Shown in pieces: positions 32,691 through 44,269 of a stretch of DNA of 64,000 nt; the stretch's first letter is position 1; each line of letters begins with the position of its first letter. A program made the position numbers and the translations under genes. The DNA lies in assembly GCA_016648135.1 (NCBI GenBank), contig JADDOH010002580.1, forward strand, positions 105,024 through 169,023. The letters run 5' to 3'. The notes under the pieces are model-generated. The model saw only the letters and a list, made by a program, of their open reading frames with translations, did not search any database and had not been told where the DNA came from. Source of the DNA: Agrypnia vestita (Eukaryota > Arthropoda > Insecta > Trichoptera > Phryganeidae).

Positions 32691-33602
32691 AAAAATACAG
32701 CAAACTTTAATTAATGTCAAAAACCCGAGGGAATTTCTTTCGGAAATTTTTTTTATTTTTATTTTAAAATAATGGGACCTGGTTATTGAACATTAATATA
32801 TACTTATATAGGGGATACTTAAGTTATTTTTTTGGTTTGTGGAGTATACGACAGTAAAATAATTTTTGAATAACCTTGCATCAATAATTGCTTTATAAAT
32901 TTGATATTATATTTCCTCCTCCCAGCCCTGCGAAAAAAGAAGTGTACGGTATTTTGTGGGTTAAATTTTTAAATAAACTCGCAATATTATATAAGTAGCT
33001 AATTAAGATAGAATTAAGTATTTTAGTTGCTTTATATTTTTCCTATTTTTCAATAATTATTTCGTCTGGTCGTAGATTTGTATTTATACATATAAATATT
33101 TTTTCATTCGAACAAAAAATGTTTTAATTAAATACCTTTCGAACCTGCTTCCATTCAAACATTTTCTTTCGGACTAAAATTTAGATACTAATAAAAAATA
33201 TGATACGAAATGTACTATTTGTTCATGGATTTATTTAAAGAAATTTAATAGGGCATCTTATCAGTACAGAAACACTATACATTTACATCACATTCCATTT
33301 TAGTTGGTAATCACAATGCCTGTGCCATAATACAATAGAGTGATATCAAGCCACTGTCGTTTACAGTTCATTATATTCAAAGACACTAAAAAAAACAGCA
33401 CTTTCAATTTTTATACGATCATTTATCACAAAACTCACTTTATTACTAGGAAAAGAAATCGCTCGGGTATAAATTTTTATTGCTGGCATCTCGTGGATTC
33501 GGTATCGTCCGCGCGCTATTCACATTTTATACTTCAACGAAATGACAGAAAAAATATTTTACTATCTTTTAGTTGTAATAAATACTTTACTATATTAATT
33601 GA
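32691..33602. other. Unassigned sequence
   Basis: An 88-codon frame at 33340-33606 (+) has no recognised family. Confidence 0.4.
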
Positions 33603-33950
33603 CTAGCCGTAACCCATCAAAAATGACAGCACTTTTACATGCCGGTACCTAAAGAATAAGTATTTACTTATTTATAGACGACACCCATGAAATAGTAGTA
33701 ACGACTGTAATTAAAATATTTGGACATTTTTTTTAACATTTCCCCTGCCGGCAGTAGTGGTACAATTTTAAACCCTGGCGATTGTACTGGGCGGAACATT
33801 AAATAGTTCGCATTTTGTCTAAGCCCTAGTAAATATTTTAAGTATCTCTGTATCGGTCCACGGAGAGACGGCGGTCGCAACATGCGTTAAGCGGCCGGTT
33901 CGAGTTTGCTGGCCCGGGGTTCAAGCCCCATTTTCGGCCGTTTAATTTGT
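33603..33950. repeat. GTCAAAAATGAC repeat family with tRNA-like box
   Basis: Starts CTAGCCGTAACCCATCAAAA then ATGACAGC, the family end also seen near 38765, 41431, 44270 and 44810. At about 33895-33925 GGCCCGGGGTTCAAGCCCC contains a pol III B box (GGTTCAAGCCC). The end resembles a Helitron 3' terminus in reverse (CTAG beside a short hairpin), but SINE or TIR element remains possible. Confidence 0.45.
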
Positions 33951-33954
33951 TTTT

Positions 33955-34200
33955 ACTCCGTGGCGTCTGCTTGCTTGACGACAAAATTTTGGATCGATTT
34001 TTAACCCTTTTTCCGTTATTCAATCGAGCTGAAACTTTGCAAGTAGACTCGTGGCGACGATCAAGAAGATCTATAAAATTTTCGTTAAAAAAAATAATTA
34101 TAGTATAATTTTGGATTTTTCAAATTTTTAATGGTTTTTTCATGCAAATCAGTAAGTTGTATGGAGATTTCGACGCATTTGGTAGACACGAAAGGGAGTA
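33955..34200 (+). repeat. ACTCCCTTTC-ended repeat, copy 3
   Basis: Has the interior words GCGTCTGCTTGCTTGACG, GGATCGATTTTTAACCCTTT and GAAACTTTGCAAGTAGACTC, ending GACACGAAAGGGAGT at 34199. It is followed directly by copy 4. Confidence 0.6.
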
Positions 34201-34235
34201 TTGTAAAAACTTGGTTTTTATGGGTTACTTTTTTA

Positions 34236-34440
34236 CTCCCTCGTGGCGTCTGCTTGCTTGACGAAAAAATTTTGAGTCGATTTTTAACCCTTTTCCCGTG
34301 ATCCAATCGAGCTTAACTTTGCAAGCAGACTCGTGGCAACCATCAAGAAGATCTATCAAATTTTCGTTAAAAAAAATAATAATTATAGTACAATTTCAGA
34401 TTTTTAGAAAATTTAATTGATTTTTTAAAATTGGAAACCA
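34236..34440 (+). repeat. ACTCCCTTTC-ended repeat, copy 4
   Basis: Starts ACTCCCTCGTGGCGTCTGC just after copy 3, giving a tandem pair. The right end has been lost. Confidence 0.6.
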
Positions 34441-35220
34441 TACAAATGTTTGATTACTACCAACGACGGCGACTGACGAGTCACGGAATATTTAAAATTT
34501 AAATTACTCCGTCGGTATATGTAATAGATACTTCACTACGAATATCGAAAATTTATTAATTATAAATTTAAAATTTATGAATTATAAAATTGGTTCACAG
34601 AAGACAGCAAAATTTACAAATATATCAAAATCTTGATTAAATTGACTGACAAATATTTTTAGAATTTGAAAAAAAACTGAAAATTGAAGAAAACTTGGTT
34701 TTTATGGGTTAGTTTTTTTGGGCATGAAGTCGAATGAAATTACGGACGTTACACGAAGTTACGAACAGATAGACGGACAGGCAACAAAATTATTACGTTC
34801 GATTGCGCGTATTTTCGGGATTTTTTGTTGCACTTATTTTTTTATAACTTTGTGTAATGAACATTTGCAATGAACTGACATTATTTTTTTTTATTATAAC
34901 CATCATTTCTTTTTCTGCCCACAGTTCTGGTAAACTTTGGAAGAATATTACTTTTTCCATTTATTTTTTCCAGTACCGGTAGCATATGCCGAAAGATTGT
35001 AACAATTTCAACGTGGATAACTTTGGAATTAGAAAAGATGTTGTTTACTATTATACAAACTAACCGGTGTTCCAAACTCGCCCTCGTATGTCGTTTAAGT
35101 GTTGCTTTCACAGAACTGGATCTTCTTCCATATTTATTAAGAACCATTACAAACATTAGAAACATTAAGAAAAGTGTAGCAAATGATTGTTACGAAATGA
35201 AAATATTCCTACCCACACAA
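34441..35220. other. Unassigned sequence
   Basis: The 34.74-34.80 kb stretch has ACACGAAGTTACGAACAGAT and a GACGGACAGGCAAC segment, like the GTTACGGGGACAGACAGAC words of the repeat at 44.5 kb. No gene was supported. Confidence 0.4.
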
Positions 35221-35275
35221 CGGCAGCACAGCGGTATAATTGAAAAAGTAATCCATAAAAACCAAGTTTTACAAT

Positions 35276-35567
35276 ACTCCCATTCTCATTTTCTGGTTTC
35301 GTGTCTACCATATACGTCGTAATCTCCATACAACTTACTGAATTGTATGAAAAAACCATTAAAAATTTGAAAAATCCAAAATTATACTATAATTTTTTTT
35401 TTTTTTTAAACTAAAATTTGATAGATCTTCTTGATCGTCGCCACGATTCTACTAGCAAAGTTTCAGCTCGATTGAATCACGGAAAAAGGGTTAAAAATCG
35501 ATCCAAAGTTTTTTGACAGACAAGCAATCAATCAATCAGGTGCTACGAGTTAATATAAAGGGAGTAA
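35276..35567 (-). repeat. ACTCCCTTTC-ended repeat, copy 5
   Basis: Inverted copy ending AAAGGGAGT at 35567, with GATCTTCTTGATCGTCGCCA and GGTTAAAAATCGATCCAAAG inside. Confidence 0.6.
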
Positions 35568-36345
35568 AAAACAAGATTAAAATTTTCTTCCTTTATTTTG
35601 AAAAATATATAAGTATTTAGAACAGGGAATAATCCAAGATGATGGTCCCGTTGTTCATACAATGGAAATAAGTATTTCACTATATAATTTAACGTCCTGT
35701 TAATTTAATCTAACTAAAATAATCGTAATCTAAATTAAAGAAACCATACCTAATAACCTAACCTAACCTCATATATTGCCTATGAAATGTCAAAATATGC
35801 AGTGCATTTTTCGGAACTTTAAAGTGTAATATCTTATTTAATATTTACTATTTAAACGTAAATTATCTTTCATTTTGTTATAAGCACATTCAATAATATA
35901 GTGAAATACTCATTTTCATTGGTTATGCAATGGGACCATTATCTTGGATTTAGCCTAGAACAGAAAGATCAGTTATCTGCTTTTAAAGAAAAATTGTAAC
36001 TTCACTCCAATGAAATTTTTCAACAAAGAAATAATATTTATTCTTAGAACGGTATGTAATAAAATAATATCGTTATACCTGCATCACAAAGTAATATAGA
36101 TGGATCGTATTAAGAGTTCTCGAAGCTTCAATATCTCGTATAATCCGTATAATATTTAGGTCAGAAGAATGAGCAAAGTAGCGAGGGTATCTTGTTGCCA
36201 GATAATCCTTCGGCAGACTTGCAAACTGCAATATCCCTTCGAGTAAATCTTCATCGCACACTTGAAACTAACCGCAGAAAGCTACCATAACCAGACGTCA
36301 TATACGAGTACGATGAGTATCTGCTCCATTCATCTTCTTTCCAGT
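35568..36345. other. Unassigned sequence
   Basis: No recognised feature. Short CCTAACCTAACC-like words occur at about 35757-35767. Confidence 0.4.
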
Positions 36346-36975
36346 TAATGTATATAATAGATGTCTCACAGAGACGAAACTGTAGTTTTTTTATGGGAAA
36401 GTAGGTATAGAAGTCTTTTGGGTGTACATAGGACTCATGACTTATCTTGTGGTTGGCTTAAGTGATCACTTTACACAATGTAACATTCGCCATTTCCACC
36501 CATGATAGAATATACCATGCCTGCTAATTTTTGGAAGTTGTATGCATTTGAATTACATGCCACACTTCATATATGCATTGTAACAACCTTTCCATGCGGC
36601 CTGTACGAAGCCATTTTCATTCTCCTAAATCCCCATAGATGTCGTTAATGTCACTAAATGATAAAATCTACAATTAACGACATCTGCGGGGATTTAGGAG
36701 AATGAAAATGGCTTTGTACAGGCCGCATGAAAAGGTTGTTATAATGCATATATGAAGTGTGGCATGTAATTCAAATATATACAACTTCCAAAAATTAGTA
36801 GGCATGGTATATTCTATCATGGGTGAAAATGGCGAATGTTACATTGTGTAAAGTGATCACTTAAGCCAACTATAAGATAGGTCATAAGTCCTATGTGCAC
36901 CCAAAAGACTTCTACACCTACTTTCCCATAAAAAACTACAGTTTCGTCTCTGTGAGACATCTATAATATACATTA
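36346..36975. repeat. Palindromic repeat family D, complete copy
   Basis: 630-bp palindrome with arms near 300 bp and a short loop around 36650-36672. Ends are TAATGTATATAATAGATGTC and the inverted match ending ACATTA. The arms match over nearly their whole length by reading. Other copies are at 23099-23544, 50091-50262, 56757-56990 and 58459-58850. Non-coding; a foldback or MITE-type element whose class is not assigned. Confidence 0.8.
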
Positions 36976-37154
36976 CTTGATTAATAATGTCTATGTGATA
37001 TGAAATCCAGTATTGTTCTGAAAGATTTCCAGTTAGATAAGCATTTTCCGTTGTGTCGAGACGCTACAGAAATTGAATTTACCTCGCGCGATGTGCTGTT
37101 AAACTGGGATTTATGAGATGATGATTTTGAAATCGGGTGGATTAAAACGATTCT

Positions 37155-37320
37155 CCTGTTCACTGACAAAAGAAAAGCCTTCGAATCATGCATACTGCCA
37201 GTGATGACGTATGGAGTGGAGACTAAGTCCTTACAAAGAAAAGTGTAGAAAAGCTCAAATTCACGCAACGATCCATGGAGAGATCCATGCTTGGAGTAAA
37301 CCTTAAAGATAGAATTAGAA
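37155..37320 (+). pseudogene. RTE-type LINE reverse transcriptase fragment
   Basis: Encodes KAFESCILPVMTYGVET, then after a stop and frame change KLKFTQRSMERSMLGVNLKD. This is the LPVLTYGAETW...QRAMERxMLGISLRDR segment of RTE/BovB-like ORF2 proteins. Only about 55 codons remain. Confidence 0.7.
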
Positions 37321-38540
37321 ATGATTATATTTCTATGAAATATAATGTATTTATGTTTAAAGAATAGAATTAGTTTCAATACGAGTAAAATAAAATAAAA
37401 TTCTACCCAGGAGACATCAAATCAATTGCGAAATCGTTCTCAAAAATAATTGTTGAAGAGCTTCTTAAGAACTATTTCAATCTTCTTTCTCCCTGTTTAA
37501 TTAATAAATTTTTGCAATTAATTATGACAAGTTTTCCAGTAAATATAAATTCATTATTATACACCCTACTTTCATCAAAGTATGAAATAAAAATATTAAT
37601 AAATTAGTACACTTCTCAATTGTCTTCTAATTTTATATGGTTCCTTTAGTATTATGTTAAAATGAATCGTCATAACCATTGTTAAACATTCAATTGTAAT
37701 TGCAAAATATTGCTGAAATTAGTGTGTATGTGTGAGTGTGTGGTGTGTTTGTGTGTGTGTGTATGTGTGTGCGAGTGCTTGTGTATGAGCGGCATTAATA
37801 TTCCTATTAAATATTTTAATGCCGGCGATTGAGTAGATTCACCGATTGTTTTGCCGTCTTCAAAATATTTTATAAGCGGGAAATTTAAATTTTAATAAGA
37901 AGTGTTATAGCGGGATGCAGGTCGGCGATTACGTCATCGGACTTCGGATTATTGTGATGACCTTATTTCTCTATTGGATGCGATTACTTAAGGGTAGCAG
38001 AATTCCAGATGTTTAGTCAGCAGATGGTGCATTAGTTTTATGATTCATTCATTTTAAATTTAAAGTAAAAACCGTCGTAAAAGTTACTACAAATAATTCA
38101 CAATCTGCAATTATTAAGAAAGCAAATTGATAACATCACCAATGTTACATAGAACAGCGGTGCGCTAAAACCATAATAAGGTTAATCCTTGCATATTTGA
38201 TAAAAATAATTCTAACTCGTTATACAGGGAAAGGGTAAGTTTTATTTTTGTTACAAAATTTTTATGTGAAGAAATGTGTCTGTTCGTTTTAATTTTTCGT
38301 CTTTTGTTTTTCGCTAGACTGATTTTATTTTACCAAATCATCCAAATAATTTCTGGAAATGATTTGAGTCGTGTAGATTGGGAAAAATATTAACATTATT
38401 TCTTCCGCATCTGAATAAAATAATAAGTTCTTGGAAGATTTTAATTTTCTAGAAATATGGTATTTTGAACATACTTTATACTATGATAATGGAATATTTG
38501 GTTTCTTATTCTGAATTAATATGTTATATCAATAATTTTC
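37321..38540. other. Unassigned, with TG-rich microsatellite
   Basis: Imperfect (TG)n tract at about 37723-37788. No coding feature. Confidence 0.5.
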
Positions 38541-38549
38541 AGGCATATT

Positions 38550-38765
38550 CTGTTGTATATGTTTAATAATTCGAAGAATATCATATGTCTATCTGTCCCC
38601 GTAACCTCGTGTAACGTACGTAATTTTGTTCGATTTCACGGCTTAAAAAACGAAATTAAACGCCCGGTGGTGGGACTTGAACCCCGAGCCATCTATACTA
38701 TAAATATATGCCAGGGCTCAAAGACGCGTATCAATGTTCCGTCATTTTTGACAGGTTGCAGCTAG
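38550..38765 (+). repeat. GTCAAAAATGAC repeat family with tRNA-like box
   Basis: Ends CCGTCATTTTTGACAGGTTG then CAG-CTAG (38762-38765) before T. A minus-strand B-box (GGGGTTCAAGTCCC) is at about 38677-38692. The words CTGTCCCCGTAACCTCG near 38593 are shared with 44.48 kb. Confidence 0.5.
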
Positions 38766-39559
38766 TAATAAAATATTACATTTCGCTTCACGAAATGAAT
38801 GAGTTATCTCGAGTTACAGTTCCGCGCGATTGTCACAAATTTAAGAAATTTAAAGATAAAAGACGCCACGCACCAGTTAATGCGTAAAAAAAGATTTGAA
38901 ACAAGACGCATAAATAAAATATGCTCTTCCACTAAATTAAATAAATTCTTGGAAACTTAACAATTTCTTCATCCACAGTCATTCCATATCTTGGATATAC
39001 ATGGCACGTTCGCTGGCAATAATAAATTTTCGAGCTTCAAGCTAGGCGCACTACAAAAGAGACACATTTAAATTATATATTACCTTCAAGATCAGCGGTC
39101 TCGTTTTAGTTTTGATCTCTGGAATAGATTTACAATTTTATCTTTCATTTTTTTCTTATTTTTATAAAAAAATAAGAACAATAAAACCGCTTATTATGCT
39201 TTATTTATTCAAAAATTACTTTAATATAATATAATTTTATATCATATTAAAAAAAAATCGATCAAACGTAATAATTTGTCTAATGCTAGTAATGAATGCA
39301 AATTTTGTTTCACACCCATTTTAAAATATGAAATTTATGGGAAACCTGAGTTAATTAACTAACTACTTTCTACAAATTTTCGTTACAACTTTATTTAAGT
39401 CCTTATTTTACTTAATTAATATATTTTTATTACTAATTCGTAACCAACTTCACATAACCCTTAAAACTTCACTTATCCATTTTATATCGACCAGTTTCCA
39501 TATCTATGTTTATTTATTATATATAAACGTATACTAACCGTATTAGTACTGGAATTAAC
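38766..39559. other. Unassigned sequence
   Basis: AT-rich, no recognised feature. Confidence 0.4.
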
Positions 39560-39727
39560 ACACATATGGAAATAAAAACAACTGTTTTTTAAGTTATACC
39601 TTTTTAATTTTCTGAGACGCGTTTCGCCTTATGAGGGCATTATCAATCTCATAAGACAAAAGGCGTCTCAGAATATTAAAAAGGTAGAACTTAAAAAACA
39701 ATCGTTTTTATTTCCATATGTGTGATT
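39560..39727. repeat. Palindromic PLE-type repeat
   Basis: Arms begin CACACATATGGAAATAAAAA and the inverted match ends CCATATGTGTG. Inside each arm lies CTGAGACGC beside a hairpin-GAAAC motif; on the minus strand it reads TGATAATGCCCTCATAAGGC, then GAAACGCGTCTCAG. A truncated relative lies at 53443-53560. Confidence 0.65.
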
Positions 39728-40526
39728 ATGGAGTTCTACAAACTTACCTCTGAAACAATATACTAACAATTAAATACTTGTATCTAAATATCTTGTCATT
39801 TAAAACAATTAAACAGTTGAGAGAGAGATAAAATAAAAATAAAAATATTTTTTTTAATATATTTTTTACGGAAAAGTTGATTTATATACTGAATTAAGTC
39901 TACTTAAAAGGATCCAAAATCGTGCTAAAAGTGAAAATGTTTTTCGCTTTGATGTCGTTTGAAAAATTTCCACAAATATTCAGAATGATGGTACAACATT
40001 TATTATGATATCATTCCAAATATTTTGAACATCAAAGGAGTAATATTTTATATTGTAACCAGTAAATAATTTTGCTATTTCTGTATCTTTATTATTGATA
40101 AATTTCGAAGATTTTAGCTTATTAGGTTTGAAATTAATGAATTCAATCAATTAGAAAGCTCATTATTCATAATTGTGAATAACTTGACGTTTGTTTACCT
40201 TGCGTTTTAGAGCTTTTTGATTGATTGAATTTATTAATTTTGAACCTGTCAAAGTTAAAACGTCGAAATTGGCAGCTTGAAAATGTTATACAACAACTGT
40301 CAAGTTACAGAAATAAAAATAATACTTATTTCAGAATACGGCCGACTGTTAATAAATATTCCGTAGAAGAAAAACCGACAGTGTTATTTTTCGTAAATCC
40401 TCAGTTTTTCGTAGATAAATATAACTGTTTACTACTTCTGTTGGAAAAAAATATATTCGAAAACCCATCTTTGAATTTCAAATTTTAATAAAAATCTTCT
40501 TTTAGGAAAATGATTAACCGGTCGGG
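39728..40526. other. Unassigned sequence
   Basis: AT-rich. An 87-codon plus-strand frame (40225-40488) is not recognised. Confidence 0.4.
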
Positions 40527-40531
40527 TGCCG

Positions 40532-40558
40532 GAGCGCAGATCTGCGCTCCCTAGCTAG
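40532..40558 (+). other. Perfect 20-bp GC-rich palindrome followed by CTAGCTAG
   Basis: GGAGCGCAGATCTGCGCTCC is a perfect palindrome in otherwise AT-rich DNA and is followed at once by CTAGCTAG. Hairpin plus CTAG resembles a Helitron 3' terminus, but no matching body was found and the next base is A, not T. Confidence 0.35.
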
Positions 40559-41430
40559 ACACGTATGCGAATTTGAACTATTTTACCTGCATTAATGGGT
40601 TTTTAAAGCTTATCATTCGTTGTATCTAAGTTTTTGAATGTATGAACGAGCACTTTTTGTCAAGTAACCTCATTTCGCGCGCAAACCGGACAAAAAATCA
40701 TTCCAAATATCGTCTTCAAACCGCGCATTAATTGTGTTATTTATTTGTTAAAAAAGTGTTTTTTTAAATATAAAAGTATTAAAATTAAGTATTTTATTAA
40801 TCTTTGATACATTTAGAATGAAAATATTGAAATACAATATGTTAAGTGTTATTGCTTCCATGGTTTTATTTGATAAACATGTGCGTACATTTGTGACAGT
40901 AAATTTCGTTACTTGTTTTCACAATTAATGAATCAGTAATTTCTGTACAAGTAATTATTGAAGTATATATAATATATTGAGAAACCAGAAACTGCAACTG
41001 CTTAGCGATTATTGTTGATTTTTACATGAATATAACCATCACAAAAAAGTGTCTAATAAACAGTAATCATGCGCGAAATTGCGCGGCAGACAGGGTACAT
41101 TCCGCGTTACGTACGGTCGGCATCCAACCAGTTAACTGTCTGATAGACATCGGATATTATCATAATTGTGATATCCTAATTCTGCCTAGAAGGATCTCCT
41201 CTCAAAAATTCTTTGATCTTGAATGATACTCCAGAATATTTTTACTGGTTTATTACGTTACGTACAGATAAGAATAATATTTGGCGAAAATATTATAGCG
41301 GTTCCATTTTAGCTCATGCTTTCAAATGGTCCACGCGCGGCACTGCGTAATCTTTTATCACCTCTATCATATCTCTTGTCCTTTTCATGCACTCAAATAC
41401 ATGTCACATCCAGATACATTACAGTAATAC
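40559..41430. other. Unassigned sequence
   Basis: No supported feature. Confidence 0.4.
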
Positions 41431-41463
41431 TAACTATAACGCGTCAAAAATGACGTACTTTTG

Positions 41464-41520
<57 letters not shown>

Positions 41521-41720
41521 ATATATATTATAAAACATATTTTTCATTTATTTAAGGAACGAGTCCCGTAATATTTAATACGAAATAAATAAATGAAATA
41601 AAGAGAAATACACAAATATCAAATAATAAAACTGAAAAATTAAATGCTGGAACCTGGATTCGAACCACGGACCTCTGTGTTTCGCGCACAGCGTGTTACC
41701 AATTTCACTATCCCAGCGAC
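41431..41720 (-). repeat. GTCAAAAATGAC repeat with TA microsatellite and tRNA-like head
   Basis: The left end is CTATAACGCGTCAAAAATGA. It is followed by a (TA)n tract at about 41466-41530 and, at the other end on the minus strand, the tRNA-like sequence at 41645-41717. Confidence 0.5.
41645..41717 (-). tRNA. tRNA-like sequence, probably a SINE head or tRNA pseudogene
   Basis: 73 nt fold by hand into a cloverleaf: 7-bp acceptor (GCTGGGA with TTCCAGC), 3-bp D stem, 5-bp anticodon stem CTGTG/CACAG with loop CGCGAAA, 5-base variable region, and a T arm around TTCGAAT with one mismatch. Position 33 is G instead of the near-universal U, and the nominal CGA anticodon (serine) is at odds with the short variable arm. 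An ordinary working tRNA is therefore unlikely. It lies inside a repeat family. Confidence 0.5.
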
Positions 41721-43440
41721 TTAACAAGTCGTCAATATTTGATAGTTATATGTTTCTCTTTGAATTATATATACTCTATTTGCAGTTTAGCAAAGAATAC
41801 TTCCATTGTTCGGAAATCGACTAGCGAGAAGACGTCAAAGCTTCGTTTGATATTCTCGTAAAAAGTCGATTACTTCCCGACTTTCCACTTCACCTAGAAA
41901 TTTTTTTCACACTATTATTTGATCAAGAATTGTATTACGGGTTTAATGATGTAAAGGTGTAACCTAGCCGAGCGTGCAAAAAAAGAACGTTTTTTAAGAA
42001 TTTTTTTCAAATTATACAAATAGTCTAGGAGCCGACTGTCTTCTCCAGTTGCATACCTCCATAACTATTGAAATTAGTAATGGTTGCTTGAAAATTTGCG
42101 ACTCATTATCAAGGCAGGAAACCACCTGTAAAGCTTTTCCTACTAGCTATGATTCACCTGTATATAAAGTGCATTTTTAAGGTCTTGTTGAAAAAATGAC
42201 TCCTCACAGTCTGCACGATGTCTCCATCACAAAATAATTAATTATTAATTTTTTAATTGTTATGATAAAGAAATGTTACAATTATCGTTATTCAGGACAA
42301 CTTTTTTTTAAAATTATATGACAATTTGAATTTATTTTCTTCTATTTCATGCACAATTTTGGTGATGAAATAATCATAAAAAATTTTAGAAATAATTTTT
42401 TTATAAAATAGCTCGACAAACTATAGACAAAAGTATTTTGAAGATTTAAAAAAATACATATCAAAAAATATTAAAAACTCTTCGAGTTATCAGAAGACAG
42501 CTATCGAAGTTATTTCAAGATAAAAGCGTTTAAAAGTTAAAACCGCCATATTTAAGCGACAATTAGTTCAATAAAACTTTTTTAGTAATTTGAGGTTCAA
42601 TCTGCCATTCCAGCTTCATCGAATGCCTTTTCTTTTTCTCTTTTTTTTATTAGATTCTTTTTTTTTTTGCTGTCTACGATCCGATAATAATTTTTAAAAA
42701 AGATTTTTTTAATCGTTCGAGGTGAGATACCTGAAACAAAATTAACTATGCAACACTTCTTATATCTTTTTACAGTTCAAAGATATTTTGTTAATCCTGA
42801 TTACAGCGATTCAAATGATTAATTACGTTCAGCGCTTGTTTTTCACTTCATACAGCTTTCGTAGGTAAGTTTTTTTTAAATTTGTAATTAACTTCGCACT
42901 TATACATTTTCAGAAACGACAAAAATTATTATACTCACAAAAAATAATTTATATGGCTTTCGACGCGATTTTTACATGAATGCTTCGTGATTATTCATTG
43001 TTCCTATAGAAATGGAAACTGTATGTATGTGCCGGTGATCTATTTTGAACAACGAATGATTTAATGGCTTATTGTTAATTTAACAATTAGTTAAATACAA
43101 ATGACAAACCTTATATGTATATTTTTATATCATATTCTGCCGTATATCCGCCGTGATGATGTGCAGTGCGATAAGATCGAAAACATCAGCCAGAAAGGTC
43201 GAATACACACGATAAAATGGCCTAGAAGACTCATGCTAATCTATGATTATACGTATACTAGTGAAATTTATTATTTCAATTTATTATTTTTTACCTTATC
43301 TATTAATTTATGCATACCAATGGTTTTTTTTATCAAATTATTTGAAATATCGAAAATTAAAAGTATCTATAATATTAATTACTCCAACCAATGTCGTACG
43401 TTTATGCATTTGGATGATGATTTTATTTGTATACAATAAT
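41721..43440. other. Unassigned sequence with family C fragment
   Basis: 42035-42125 reads CTCCATAACTATTGAAATTA, then TGGTTGCTTGAAAATTTGCG, a diverged piece of palindromic family C. The remaining sequence has only short frames. Confidence 0.45.
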
Positions 43441-43456
43441 TTTGGCGTGGTGCCTG

Positions 43457-43532
43457 TTGGGTTGTGTGGCGCGGCGGATAACACGTCTGACTGCGGATCG
43501 GTAGATGCCGGGTTCGAATCCTGGCAGGATCG
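43457..43532 (+). repeat. tRNA-Arg-like SINE head or pseudogene
   Basis: Contains GTGGCGCGGCGGATAACACG (A-box region), GTCTGACTGCGGATCGG and GGGTTCGAATCCTGGC (B box), resembling an arginine tRNA. The acceptor arms do not pair well. Confidence 0.5.
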
Positions 43533-43639
43533 ATTTTTTTTTACGGTCGAGAATATTTTTTTTGTTGAAATTTTAATTACATTTTTGGTTTTGAACATTC
43601 AAATTTGTTTATGTAAAAATTAAACAAAGATTATTTTTT

Positions 43640-43999
43640 TATAATGTTGTATAAAAGTAATCAACACTGCGAGAAGAGAAGGGAGTAGGTACCTACCTAT
43701 CGAACTATGGTTTATTCCGCTCTGACTTATTAATCGGTTAGAAATTTTGAATAAATACTTTGTCTTAATTATATCTAAACTATCCGTAATTTAAAGTGGA
43801 AATTTACCAGATACAATTGAGCGAAGCGGCTGATGTAGGCATAGGTAAACAATTGTGTTTGCTGCACAGCAAACACAATTGGCCGCGCAGCGGCTATAGC
43901 TGGCCACGGAGCGGCCATCATTGGCCGCGAAGCGGCCACAATAGCCGCCCGCAGGGCCTAGCAGTAAGCAATCGGCGAAGCCGATTGCTTTCCTGCTAG
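43640..43999 (+). mobile_element. Helitron-like element with hairpin array at its 3' end
   Basis: The end is a 10-bp-stem hairpin, AGCAATCGGC-GAA-GCCGATTGCT, followed by TTCCTG then CTAG (43996-43999) and T, as for Helitron 3' ends. Upstream are a long hairpin (CAATTGTGTTTGCTG and complement, 43850-43881) and four 21-bp hairpin-forming units. The 5' limit was not found, so the start is nominal. Non-coding. Confidence 0.55.
43879..43962 (+). repeat. Tandem array of 21-bp GC-rich hairpins
   Basis: Four consecutive 21-bp units of the form TTGGCCGCGAAGCGGCCACA. The core is self-complementary (GGCCGC-GAA-GCGGCC), with complementary changes in some units, such as CTGGCCACGGAGCGGCC. The fourth unit (TAGCCGCCCGCAGGGCC) is diverged. 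Very GC-rich against the AT-rich flanks. Confidence 0.75.
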
Positions 44000-44167
44000 T
44001 AACTATATATTAACTTTTCATTACTAATGTCCTCATTAATAAAAATATGCGAAAAAATCACCTGTGGAATTTTTAAGCTTCGTATATTGTCGATGCTAAG
44101 TCATCGATTGTAATTTTTTTTAAGTATTTTTCTTTTGTTCTGACAGACGAGCAAATCCATATACAGC

Positions 44168-44183
44168 TTACCCCCCCCCCCCC
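44168..44183. repeat. Poly-C tract
   Basis: A run of about 14 C residues in AT-rich sequence. Confidence 0.8.
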
Positions 44184-44269
44184 ACCGCGTACGCGCACAG
44201 CTGTAAAATATTTATGTTTTATCCGCCGATGTGTCCGCCGCCCACTCCTATTCCAGTTTTATTCTCGTT

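Noticed and set aside
35757..35767. Telomere-like CCTAA repeats
   Set aside because: Only two short CCTAACCTAACC-like words are present, so there is no array.
41645..41717. Functional serine tRNA
   Set aside because: Base 33 is G, the T stem has a mismatch, the serine long variable arm is missing, and it sits inside a repeat.
43879..43962. CRISPR array
   Set aside because: There are no spacers: the repeats are directly tandem and self-complementary in a eukaryotic repeat context.
43796..43999. Protein with WPRSGH heptad repeats
   Set aside because: The heptads come from the 21-bp hairpin units. The DNA structure explains them better than a coding gene.
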